The position numbers and the translations under genes are program-made. A stretch of 64,000 nt of DNA from Prostheceraeus crozeri (Eukaryota; Platyhelminthes; Polycladida; Euryleptidae), in assembly GCA_907163375.1 (NCBI GenBank), contig CAJQUW010011531.1, forward strand, positions 186,001-250,000. The letters run 5' to 3'. The notes under the pieces were generated by a model. That model was not told the origin of the DNA. It searched no databases and saw only the letters and a list, made by a program, of their open reading frames with translations. How positions within the stretch are numbered: the stretch's first letter is position 1; the number at the start of each line of letters is the position of its first letter. Below are positions 40,187 through 49,735 of the stretch, one piece after another.

Positions 40187-40720
40187 TGTAGTATGAAAAA
40201 CATCGCATTCACTTTTTGGCATTGTTTAACAACGACTGATTGGAAATCATAATGCATAATTTCAAGAGACATCGCCAGTTGGTTTTTGAATTTAAGATTC
40301 CATTGTTGAAATAACGGATTATTATTGATGAAGTTAAGTTTCGTTTGAAACTCAGCTTCGACAACAGTTCGAACTGTTCTGTTGTAAAGATCCCGTTGAA
40401 CTAGTAGAAGTACAGCTGATGAATCCGTAACAATACTTGCAGTTCTAGGACAATCTTCAATCAATGCCACTTCTCCAAACACTGTCCCTGGTGTATCTGA
40501 AAAAATATATATGACTTAGATAAATGCAAATAATGCACTTGCTATATACGTACTTAAAACGACAATATCTTCACCAAGAGTACTGCGATCAGGATAGAGC
40601 AAAACTGAAGTGTCGCCAACTGGTCCATCTTTTTTTCTGACTGACTTTTTGTTTTCTTCTGATTCGGCATAATCGTGTTTCCGATATATATGGAGAAATC
40701 CAGACATCAGGATGTACATG
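40187..40720 (-). CDS. Host gene fragment: cyclic-nucleotide-binding-domain protein, two exons
   Basis: Exon b (40554-40720) and exon a (40187-40496) are separated by a 57-bp intron with GTACGT and TTTTTTCAG. Exon b has an acceptor ATATTTTAG; exon a ends at a GTGAGT donor. The joined frame reads the end of a cyclic-nucleotide-binding fold: YILMSGFLHIYRK, then the phosphate-binding cassette VFGEVALIEDCPRTASI with its conserved Glu and Arg. Next come LLLVQRDLYNRTV and a linker LNFINNNPLFQQW, which usually starts a second such domain. Ligand is probably cAMP or cGMP. The build resembles the CNBD2 group. Remaining exons lie outside or beyond the transposon block to the right. Confidence 0.75.
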
Positions 40721-41299
40721 CTAAAATATGATTACAAATGGTAGGATTGAAAGAAAGAAATGACAATGAAAAATATAATTGACATTAAATAGCCAATCAT
40801 GACTTATTAGAGTCGGTTGACAATAATTTGATTAACCGTTCTCTTACGTGAATTTTGAAGATCGTTAGTTTATATTTGGGGTGAATTATCCACCCCTTAC
40901 TGTTTTTCTATCAAAACACCTACGAGACTTTTTCTGTGATCGCTTTATGTAAGCTTATTTCACAAATATGGTTACAGCTATATTCGTGAATTAATTTCTA
41001 AACAGGTCTGATCATTTGAAATCATTTGAATATCATTTTACATGTGCATGTAGGCCTAACATATGCAAGCTGTAATCGGTAGCTGCATCCTACATTTTGA
41101 TATTATAAATGAATGTGCGGCAATCTTGATATTTGATTTTAGTAGCTTTATAATATTTTGATATTTAAACTTGTTTAATTATCTATAGTCATGAAAAATC
41201 TAAAAAGAAAACAAAAAAATCATTCACATTTAAATTCTATTCAAAAATACATCCAGCTGGTATTGAACGCTACAATTAGACAAGTGAAATCAGAGTTCA
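40721..41299. other. Intron/flank without recognised gene
   Basis: AT-rich, no coding signal. The right part (about 41200-41300) is probably the 3' flank of the piggyBac copy. Confidence 0.35.
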
Positions 41300-41350
41300 T
41301 TAATAATAATCATCACATTCCACTTTGTCAGACGAATGCTTTTTGCAAAC
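41300..41350 (-). pseudogene. C-terminal end of piggyBac transposase, detached by the gypsy insertion
   Basis: On the minus strand this 51-bp piece reads VCKKHSSDKVECDDYY and a stop (41300-41302). It continues in frame the Cys-rich tail that ends abruptly at 45670 on the other side of the gypsy element. Cys and His here complete the zinc-binding tail expected of piggyBac transposases. Confidence 0.6.
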
Positions 41351-41568
41351 TGTAGTGATATCACTGTCTATGTTTTGCTATGTTACGTCACTGTCTATGT
41401 TAACAGTTACTAGATGTCTAGGTGATTTGTAATATCATTGATATAGCCCCTCTGCAAATGTAGATATTAGAAGTCAATATAAAATTTGAATCTTTGTAAA
41501 GCATTCACAACTAATACAGATCTCACAATATCAAGTTGTCTGATTTTGCCTCTTCGCTGTCCGCTACA
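41351..41568 (+). repeat. 5' LTR of the gypsy element
   Basis: TG at 41351, CA at 41567-41568 just before the primer-binding-like site. The first 136 bp match 45534-45669 with two mismatches visible. Confidence 0.65.
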
Positions 41569-41590
41569 TATTGGTGAGCCCGACTTCAAA

Positions 41591-42415
41591 ATGTCTACTG
41601 GCGATATAATGGAAATAAATGCAGCCACTGTGAAATTGCCTACATTTACGTCTGCGGATCCTTTCACCTGGTTTGTTCGCTCCGAAGCACAATTCCGATC
41701 TAAAAACATTACGCGCTCCCAAACGAAGTCAGATTACATCTTGCAAGCACTTCCAGAACATGTGTGCAACAAAATAGCATCATTTATACGAAGACATCCA
41801 TCTGACATCGATTATGATGAACTCAAAAACGAGATTTTGAAGAAATACTCCCTACAGCCATCGGAAAGAGTGCATATGCTTCTGGAAATGATTTCCCAAC
41901 CACTCGGTGATCGTACTCCAAGATGTGCATGGGATGAAATGAACCATCTTCTACAACTAGATGAAGTTGATGAGCAAGGGAATTTTAAAGAAATTGACCT
42001 GAAACGTGAACTTTGGTTGCAACATTTGCCTGAGCCTATTCGAGCTGCTCTCCACGATTCATCAAATCTCTCGATTGAACATTTGCTGACTAAAGCTGAC
42101 AACCTCCAAATCTCGAATCGTGCTATTCTTCGTAATCGAGGCAGCGAGCCAGTTATTGCATCTATAAATGAATCCTCCATTCACAAAATTGAATCTCAAT
42201 ATGCAAATTTGAGTGATGGTGAAATGAGCAATGACCAAAATGTGTCATATGTCTCAAGAACAAAGCCGAGATTTTCCAAAATTTTTCAAAAAAGAACGCC
42301 TGAATTTCAAAGGACACCCGATCGAAAAGGACTGTGCTATTACCACATACGATGGGGACAAAATGCGCGATCGTGTGTTCAAGGATGTACGTGGCAAGTT
42401 CACTCAAAAAACTAA
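41591..42415 (+). CDS. Gag polyprotein of the gypsy element
   Basis: 275 residues from ATG 41591, seven bases after the primer-binding-like site. The N-terminus (TVKLPTFTSADPFTWFVRSE) and central capsid-like helices (RVHMLLEMISQPLGDRTPRC, LKRELWLQHLPEPIRAALHD) are typical of mag-type Ty3/gypsy Gag. The C-terminal LCYYHIRWGQNARSC is a degenerate zinc knuckle of the CxxxH...C kind found in this lineage. Gag packages RNA into virus-like particles. It overlaps pol in another frame. Confidence 0.75.
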   Translation: MSTGDIMEINAATVKLPTFTSADPFTWFVRSEAQFRSKNITRSQTKSDYILQALPEHVCNKIASFIRRHPSDIDYDELKNEILKKYSLQPSERVHMLLEMISQPLGDRTPRCAWDEMNHLLQLDEVDEQGNFKEIDLKRELWLQHLPEPIRAALHDSSNLSIEHLLTKADNLQISNRAILRNRGSEPVIASINESSIHKIESQYANLSDGEMSNDQNVSYVSRTKPRFSKIFQKRTPEFQRTPDRKGLCYYHIRWGQNARSCVQGCTWQVHSKN

Positions 42416-45400
42416 TCAACGGCCCTACACGGGGCCAACAATTAAGGATGAAAATGCTCAAGGTACTTCGTATTAACAGCATCAACAGCACTAAATCTAA
42501 CGCCCTCACTGTTCATGACAAATTTTCTGAACATGATTTTCTTGTTGATACTGGAGCCTATGTTTCCCTTTTTCCAATTTCTCGCCTCGATTCAAATAGA
42601 AATGACTTTACTTGTGAAAACATTCCTACACTGATAGCTGCGAATGGGTCAAAAATTGCAACATTTGGTCGAAAGGAAATAACTCTACGCCTTTCTGAAA
42701 CCAATTATACATGGAACTTTATTATTGCTGACATTCAGCAACCACTTCTAGGAGCAGATTTTCTCGCGTACTTTCGCCTCCTTGTTGATGTAGCGGGTCA
42801 ACGACTTCTCAATATGGATACTTTCTCATCTTTACCATTAATTCCTGTGAACACGATTGAAATTGCACCCATTCATGTATCAGGTGAATATTCTTATATT
42901 TTTGAGGATTTCAAGGACGTTTTCAAAGCTGAACTGAAGCAGAATCCTCAAGATGTATCAAAGCATGGAATTTTTCATTATATTTCCACAACAGGAGCCC
43001 CCGTTCATTCTAGGTATCGACGATTAGGCCTACCTCCTGCAAAATTAGAAGCTGCAAAAGCTGCATTTTCAGAGATGGAAAGAATGGGCATCTGCAAGAA
43101 AGCCAGCAGTCCTTGGATCTCTCCCTTGCATATGGTTCCTAAAGCCGATGGTTCTTGGCGACCTTGTGGTGACTACCGCAGACTGAATTTGAAAACAATT
43201 CCCGACCACTATCCACTTCCAAATATTCAAGACATTATGGCATCAGTAAAAGGAGAAAAATTTTCTCAAAACTAGATTTACTAAAAGGATACTTTCAGGT
43301 ACCAGTGAATCCCGAGGACGTTGATAAGACTTGCATCATCACTCCGTTCGGTAGCTATGTATTCCTCTATTCAACGTTTGGATTGCGTAATTCAGGTGCA
43401 ACATTTCAACGACTAATGGATACTATATTTGGTCATATCACTTTTTGTATTGTGTACGTTGACGATATTCTCGTATTTTCAAAGACAACTGATGAACACC
43501 ACAACCATTTATAGGAGGTTCTGAAACTCCTGCGGCAGAATGGACTCGTTGTAAGAACAGATAAATGCACTTTTGGTGTGTCCTCCGTCACTTTCTTAGG
43601 CCATCACATTAATGAAAATGGAGTTTGCCCGACTAAAGAAAAGGTGAAAGCTGTTGAAAATTACCCAAAACCGACTTCAATCAAAGATTTGCAGAAGTAC
43701 CTTGGTTTAGTTAACTACTATCACAGATTTATTCCTCATTATGCAGAGATCTTGAAACCACTACGATGTGCTAACAGGAAAACCCAAGAGTTTGTTATGG
43801 GGACCAGAGCAAGAAAAATCCTTCATTCGGTCAAAATCCGCATTGGCTTCTTCCTCGTGTTTGCATCATCCCAATCCAAACGCTCCTATAGTAGTTACTA
43901 CTGACGCTAGTGCTACCGCAGTCGGGGCGGTTCTTGAACAAATTGTCAATGGTATTAATCAGCCAATAGCCTTTTTCAGCAAAAAACTGCGTTCAAACGA
44001 AATGCACTATAGCACATTTGACAGGGAACTTTTGGCAATTTATCTTGCTCTTCGCCATTTCAAGCATCATTTGGAAGGAGTTGAATTCAAAGTAAGAACT
44101 GATCATCGCCCTTTAATAACAGCTTTAACAAAGAAATCTGAAGCTTTCTCTTCTCGACAACAAAGACAATTATCCGCAATAACAGAATTTGCATGTGAGG
44201 TTGAATACATCCCAGGTAGAAATAACCCTGCGGCTGACGCATTATCCCGTGCAGCTATAGGCTCAATCCAACTCGGTCTTGATTATCGAAAATTGGCATT
44301 GGAACAGGTATCCGATCCTGACATACAAAACTCTCAAAATTTATTGGCTTCACTGAAACTGCAAAATGTTTCATTTGATCATGATACTCATATTCTTTGT
44401 GATGTTAGCACTGGAAGACCTCGCCCTGTAGTTCCACATACTTTCAGAAAAGAAGTGTTTGAGTTGATACATGGACTAAACCATCCATCAATTCGATCGA
44501 CGCTGCGTCTTATTACGTCAAAATTTGTATGGCATGGCATTTCTCGAGACGTTCGTGCTTGGGCCCGTGCCTGTGAAAGATGTCAAAAGTCTAAAGTCGT
44601 TCGTCATATCGAATCTGGAATCGGCAATTATTCAATCCCACGTCGAAGATTTTGTCATATTCATGTTGACATTGTCGAACCCCTACCCATAAGTAATGGT
44701 CATCGGTATCCTTTTACCATTATTGACAGATCAACTCGTTGGCCAGAAGCAGTACCCTTGGTAGAAGCAACTTCAGCTTCTTGTTCATATGCCCTTTTGG
44801 ATAATTGGATCTCCCGATTCGGAGTTCCAAGTGATATCACATCCGATAGAGGCTCGACATTTGTTTCCGACTTATGGAAAAATTTGGCATCTGTTATGGG
44901 TTCAAGAGTTCACTATACTACAGCTTATAATCCAGAAAGCAATGGTATGATAGAACGTTTTCATAGATCATTGAAGCAGTCATTAACAGCCTGTTGTTCA
45001 ACTTCTGATTGGTTTCATCAATTACCATGGACACTTCTTGGTCTACGAACTACCCCAAAAGTCGATATCGGATCATCTCCCGCAGAAATGGTGTTTGGCG
45101 AGGCCATTGTCGTTCCAGGGGAGTTTTTTCCTGATGATTCAAACTCCGAATCTTTGGAATTACTTCGAGCTCGAAATGCTGCTGCTCAATTTCGACCAAT
45201 TTCTCCTCGATCCAACCCGAGAGGTATTCAAATTCCCACCGAAATAAAGACATGTGAATTCGTATTTATACGAGATGATTCATACCGCCCACCACTTGCA
45301 CCTCCTTATAAAGGCCCATTCAAGGTAACTCAACGTTCAGACAAAGCTTATAAAATTCAATTGAATTCAGGTCGTGAGGACTGGGCCAAACCGATCGACC

Positions 45401-45615
45401 AATCGATCGTCCCAAACCGGCGTACATTGACTCAGACATTTCTTCGCCGCGTTCAAGTTTCGGACGACCTCTTCGTTCTCCTAATTTTTTTATGTCTTGA
45501 AATATTTATAACCTTTGTCTTGGGGGAGAGTATTGTAGTGATATCACTGTCTATGTTTTGCTATGTTACGTCACTGTCTATGTTAACAGTTACTAGATGT
45601 CTAGGTGATTTGTAA
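42334..45615 (+). pseudogene. Pol polyprotein (protease-RT-RNase H-integrase), broken
   Basis: Order: aspartic protease FLVDTGAYVSLFP and LLGADFLAYFRLLVD; RT with [38 protein letters not shown] and [12 protein letters not shown] (YVDD); RNase H with VVTTDASATAVGAVL, FDRELLAIYLALRHF and RTDHRPLI; integrase with HVDIVEPLP, DITSDRGSTFVS and NGMIERFHRSLK. Breaks: a frameshift near 43270 in an A/T run, a stop at 43512-43514 and a frameshift near 43790. The last 1.8 kb (43768-45615) is one clean frame that runs into the LTR. No envelope gene. Confidence 0.8.
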
Positions 45616-45669
45616 TGTCATTGATATAGTCCCTCTGCAAATGTAGATATTAGAAGTCAATATAAAATT
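45534..45669 (+). repeat. 3' LTR of the gypsy element, truncated
   Basis: Matches 41351-41486, then ends; piggyBac sequence follows at once. Confidence 0.75.
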
Positions 45670-46780
45670 ATTGACTTGCATAAACATGCACGACGAGCAT
45701 GTTCGTGAAGTCTTAAAGTCATCATTTCTAGGACACAGCTTGCACCGCTTTTGTTTTGGTCTCTTTGTCCCTCTGATAGGTCTTTCAATCGCAGGACCAG
45801 TCTGATAACCCAAAAGTTTGAAAGCTATCGAGATTTGAGCATTCAAAGATTTTGTCATCATCCGATGTTTTATGAGACGATCGACTAGCTCATAACCACA
45901 CTTCAATATAAAGTCAGAACGAAAGGAAGCTGGAGAAGAATCAGCTAGGCCTATTCCAAGAGATGCGACTTTTGCAATAATGCATGCATTCAACAGTGCA
46001 ACATCAATCATGTTACAAAAAATGTATAAGGCCATCGTCGGCACTTTCTTTTGCACGTAGACAGTCTGATCATATGGTCTGCCGAATCAACACCTGATTT
46101 GGTTATGTTGTAATCCTCAACAATTTCTGGAAGTCCACTCTCGTTGTTTCTTGCATCAGTATGCATAGTAGATATCAGAAGCACCGGAACTTTCTTCTTG
46201 TCCCAATAGGAGACCAGAAGGATTTTGCCGGACTTGAAATATTTTGCCGATTTCTTTTCCCTATCAGTGAGATCTTTTGCCTTCGGTGGTATACCCTTCC
46301 TATTAGATCGAATTGTACCAATCAGAGTAGTATTTCTATCGCATAACGTTCCAGCCAAATCACAACAGCTGAACCAATTATCACAAGTCACGTTAAAACC
46401 TTTATCGAGATAAGGCTTCAAAATAGTCATAGTGAACGCCTCTGTAACTGGCATATCCTTTTTGTCCTCAGGTGACAAGCTACGTTCTCCTATATAAGGT
46501 ATTCCGTTCAGAATGTAACCAGTATCAGCTTCACACAACCATATTATTTTGATACCATACTTGCCTGGCTTTGAACCAATATTTTGCCTAAAGCCAACAC
46601 GACAGTGGTACCCTAGGAGCTGCTCATCAATTGCTTAGGACAGTAAAATTGAGAATCTTTCATTCAACATTCTCCAAACTTGTCTTACTGGACTCAAAGG
46701 ATCAACAGGATCTCTTCGGGTCCTATCGTCAACTCTAAAGAATCGTTCCCTGCTCACAGTCGCTAGTAATGGGAAAAAGA
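45670..46780 (-). pseudogene. piggyBac transposase, split by gypsy and truncated by Polinton B
   Basis: Minus-strand frames read, from the N side, FRVDDRTRRDPVDPLSPVRQ, a stop near 46634, LLGYHCRVGFRQNIG and KYGIKIIWLCEADTGYI. Then come VTCDNWFSCCDLAGTL (second catalytic Asp), TLIGTIRSNRKGIPP, GVDSADHMIRLSTCKRK (third Asp) and a Cys-rich tail KRCKLCPRNDDFKTSRTCSSC. Where most relatives have CD at the first catalytic Asp, this copy reads CE. A frameshift lies near 46040. The tail continues across the gypsy at 41300-41350. The N-terminal end stops at 46780, where Polinton B begins. Confidence 0.8.
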
Positions 46781-46812
46781 CCGTTCCAGGACACCATAAA
46801 ATCAAAAAAATT

Positions 46813-47015
46813 AGTACTTTTAAAAACGACATAAATTCATGAATTTAGACCCTTTTTCAGGTTTTTAAGACCTAAATTCATGAATTTGGTTCATTCAAAA
46901 AGTACCATTTTTTTCAAAAATGGTACTTTTAAAAACGACATAAATTCATGAATTTAGGTCTTAAAAACCTGAAAAAGGGTCTAAATTCATGAATTTATGT
47001 CGTTTTTAAAAGTAC
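46813..47015. repeat. ~200-bp palindrome near the Polinton B terminus
   Basis: Arms from GTACTTTTAAAAACGACATA (46814) to its complement ending 47015 pair over most of their length around a centre near 46910 (TACCATTTTTTTCAAAAATGGTA). The module TTCATGAATTT...TTTTTCAGGTTTTTA recurs at 47310-47345. Could be a terminal hairpin or a nested MITE. Confidence 0.75.
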
Positions 47016-47218
47016 CCAATTTTCAAATTTTTCAAAATCTCAAAATTTGAGAATTACAATTTTCACCCCCAAAATCATGACCGTTCCAGGACACCGAAAA
47101 ATCAGAAAAGTTAAGAATCTCAAATTTGTGAATTACAATTTTTACCTTGAAAATCATGACCGTTCTAGGACACCAAAAATTATAAAAGTTGAGTATCTCA
47201 AATTTGAGAATTACAATC

Positions 47219-47390
47219 GGGCGAAGCCCTAGAACCTTCGGTTCGATTTTCATTGCTTAAATCATGACCGTTCTAGGACACCGAAAATCAATCATAAAAG
47301 TTGAGAATTTCAAATTCATGAATTTTATCCATCTTTCAGGTTTTTAAAATATATCATGTGACTAGCGAACCGAAGGTTCAGGGCTTCGCC
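47219..47390. repeat. GC mini-hairpins in the left terminal repeat
   Basis: GGGC-GAA-GCCC (47219-47229), GAACC-TTC-GGTTC (47232-47244), GAACC-GAA-GGTTC (47367-47379) and GGGC-TTC-GCCg (47381-47391). Confidence 0.8.
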
Positions 47391-47750
47391 GTTAAAAATA
47401 TTTCTTTAAAAATGGAAGAAACAAAAGTGGAAGGAACTTCAGAAATGGATGAAACAAAAATGGAAGGAACTTCAGAAATGGAAGAAACAAAAGTGGAAGG
47501 AACCTCAAGAATATATCCTTCGTTATCTCAATTAAAAATAAGTGAATTAAATATTGAAAAACACAAAGATAGAGTTAGGTATATGAAAGATAAAGAATCT
47601 CAATTATTATTAAGATTAGAGCATTATAAAAAGTTAAGAAAGAGATGGTCTAATGCTTTAACAATTGTCATTTCATCTGGCGTTCTTACAATTCCAGTAG
47701 TTGCTACTGCTTTAACTCGATACAAAATGAAAACACATTTCCATCTTTGA
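47358..47750 (+). pseudogene. TIR-borne gene, left copy (deleted and truncated)
   Basis: Same gene as 62959-63668. The left copy has a 36-bp unit repeated three times (METKVEGTSE-type peptide), lacks about 18 residues after KRWS, and diverges after VVATAL where foreign DNA begins. Conserved core: KHKDRVRYMKDKESQLLLRL then a hydrophobic Val/Ile/Gly stretch, a likely membrane hairpin. No function is known to me; similar coiled-coil/membrane proteins occur in other Polintons. GC mini-hairpins overlap its start region. Confidence 0.5.
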
Positions 47751-47772
47751 AATATTTTATTCACATCACAGA

Positions 47773-48145
47773 CAAGTACTATGTACAAGTAGCATGGTTT
47801 ACAACGAATAAAATATGTTGACTAGAAAATGTATTATGCCATGATACAATTGTTTCTGTATGAGTAAAATAAGGTAAGGCTCATAGAACTATAAAACCAA
47901 TGAGGACAAGTAGCATGGTTTACAACGAATAAAATATGTTGACTAGAAAATGTATTATGCCATGATACAATTGTTTCTGTATGAGTAAAATAAGGTAAGG
48001 CTCATAGAACTATAAAACCAATGAGGACAAGTAGTATGGTTTACAACGAATAATATATATGTTACTAAAATGTATTATGGCATGATACATTTGTTTCTCG
48101 TAAATAGAAATAAGGTAATACTCATAGTACTATTATCCATTGCGA
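47773..48145 (+). repeat. Three tandem ~120-bp repeats
   Basis: GACAAGTAGCATGGTTTAC begins units at about 47784, 47906 and (diverged) 48026. The first two are near-identical over 122 bp. They lie in the segment absent from the right terminal repeat. Confidence 0.75.
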
Positions 48146-48158
48146 GTAGCTTACCGTT

Positions 48159-48749
48159 TCAATTGATTGAGTTTAGTATTTCATCAAGGGTTGGGCGGTG
48201 TCTCCCATGGCGAAGATACGAGTCAATAATAGCGAAGTTCCTTTTGAAAAATGATATAGATTCCGTCGAGTTCTTAATAAACGGAAATCGTAAATATAGT
48301 TTATAAAATTTTCTTAAAAAGATGCTATAGCCTCTCGAATAACCTAATTGTTTACAAACATGGCCACTTCCCCGGATTGCAGTCAAAGCTCTTCCTTTTA
48401 ACAACGATAACTTCACAGTATTGTTCACCGAAATGTCTTCTTCTCTTCTTAAATGTGCTAAATAATTAGTTAGCTCTGATGCCAAGATGTCTCTTTGAAT
48501 TTCTTCTTCAAAATTATCGTTTGAACTGATATTGATGGCGTTATCTTGCAATGTGTCTTCAAATCGATTTATCACTAAAAATTCTCTGAATGTTTTTGAT
48601 GCGTGGATGTCTTCTTCTTCCCTTGGTTTAAGATATTTCTCCTGAAATTCTGTTAGCATCTCAATACACTTCTTCCGTTGATCTTCGTTCACAATAGTGT
48701 CTGAAATTTTTCTTTTCAAATCGGCAAAGGCGATGCTTGAACGTGCCAT
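48159..48749 (-). CDS. Unknown protein in a foreign segment of the left arm
   Basis: 196 residues, intact. The N-terminal half is acidic and helical (EKYLKPREEEDIHASK). The C-terminal half has LLKGRALTAIRGSGHVCKQL and YSIFLRKFYKLYLRFPFI, then SISFFKRNFAIIDSYL, a compact helical domain with a conserved-looking aromatic pattern. I cannot name it. Its base composition is less AT-rich than Polinton B genes, and it sits in 47718-49190, which has no counterpart in the right arm, so it may have arrived separately. Confidence 0.45.
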   Translation of the reverse strand: MARSSIAFADLKRKISDTIVNEDQRKKCIEMLTEFQEKYLKPREEEDIHASKTFREFLVINRFEDTLQDNAINISSNDNFEEEIQRDILASELTNYLAHLRREEDISVNNTVKLSLLKGRALTAIRGSGHVCKQLGYSRGYSIFLRKFYKLYLRFPFIKNSTESISFFKRNFAIIDSYLRHGRHRPTLDEILNSIN

Positions 48750-49239
48750 TTTCGTTAAAACGTAGTGAATTAATTATGATAAAAAATAAAATTGTTGAAA
48801 GTCGCTGATGAAATTGACCAAAATAGATAAAGGTCACAGATGATTCGTAAGCAGTCACAGTCTCGTAGAACGCTCGCAGAATGAATGCACGCAGTAATAC
48901 GTGGAATAATGGCAGCAGCTGTTCAAGTGAAAAGTTGAGTTATGCGGGTCACAAAGAATTCTCTCATACTGAATAGCTTAAACTGCTAGCAGCTGTTCAT
49001 GTTGTGAAATTTGGTAACAGATGTTGCTAATGTCTTAATACAGATAAAACAGTCAATATTCTCTTAACAAGAGTTCATAAGAATAAAATGGAACAATGTA
49101 ACGTTTTAATTTAGATTGAATTAAATCATTTCAAAATCGAATAAGTAGTAAAGAAAGACATCATTAGAGAACAGTTTTAAATCAATACCCCCTCCCTTCT
49201 GTCTTCTAGGGGTCCCTTAAGAAATTTTTTTATTATAAA
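48750..49239. other. Spacer before the protease gene
   Basis: No gene. From about 49200 the AT-rich Polinton B composition resumes, with a leader ending at ATG 49240. Confidence 0.35.
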
Positions 49240-49701
49240 ATGAGCAACATAAATGAGTTTTTGAAATTATATGGAACACAGACAACAACGAATTTCGACC
49301 TAAAGAAAATCGCAAATGAATTAGGAATAAAGAATTTTCACATATTGATGAGGGATGAATTACAATTCCTAAAAAATAGGCCAACAGGAACCTTCAGTTC
49401 CCGGAACAAAGTTCCATCAATAACTGTAAATTTCATAACGAATCTTCACACTTCAGACCAAAACGGCGTACATTGGTCAGCAGGTATCTTTAGTAAAAAC
49501 GGAGATAATTATTATTTTGACTCATACGGGCTTCCACCTACAAATGAAGTAAAAGAATTACTTGGAACGGGAACATACAATACGTTTCAAATTCAAACAC
49601 CAGGCACTACTTATTGTGGACAATTATGTCTTTATGTTTTATTTAAATTACAAAAAGGAGTACCATTTCTAGATATTATGTTAGAGTTAAACAATCTATA
49701 A
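49240..49701 (+). CDS. Adenain-like cysteine protease, intact
   Basis: 153 residues. The catalytic triad is readable: His in NGVHWSAGIF (near residue 87), Asp in YYFDSYGLPP (near residue 102), Cys in TTYCGQLCLYVLF (near residue 131). This matches the Ulp1/adenain protease that matures Polinton virion proteins. Two GC mini-hairpins (49387-49401, 49403-49415) lie inside the coding sequence, at the segment GTFSSRNKVPS, without breaking the frame. It converges on the integrase gene, 34 bp apart. Confidence 0.8.
   Translation: MSNINEFLKLYGTQTTTNFDLKKIANELGIKNFHILMRDELQFLKNRPTGTFSSRNKVPSITVNFITNLHTSDQNGVHWSAGIFSKNGDNYYFDSYGLPPTNEVKELLGTGTYNTFQIQTPGTTYCGQLCLYVLFKLQKGVPFLDIMLELNNL
49387..49415. repeat. 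GC mini-hairpin pair inside the protease gene
   Basis: GGAAC-CTTCA-GTTCC (49387-49401) and GGAAC-AAA-GTTCC (49403-49415), back to back. Confidence 0.7.
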
Positions 49702-49735
49702 CTCAAGCGAAGCTAGCTAAAGCGCCACCTAAAGG

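Larger units (their letters stand above)
41351..45669 (+). mobile_element. Ty3/gypsy LTR retrotransposon (mag-like), inserted in piggyBac
   Basis: The 5' LTR starts TGTAGTG at 41351; the 3' LTR starts identically at 45534 after a purine tract GGGGGAGAG. Gag and pol with protease, RT, RNase H and integrase lie between. The shared LTR part is 136 bp; the 3' copy then stops at 45669. A primer-binding-like site TTGGTGAGCCCGAC at 41571 suggests the full LTR is about 218 bp (41351-41568, ending CA). The 3' LTR has therefore lost about 82 bp, explaining why no target duplication is seen. Confidence 0.85.
46781..47717 (+). repeat. Left terminal inverted repeat of Polinton B
   Basis: Mirrors 63337-64000. 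It contains tandem modules around CATGACCGTTCYAGGACACC (at about 47077, 47155 and 47264) and the start of a gene. The match stops at 47717, where a foreign segment begins. Confidence 0.85.
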
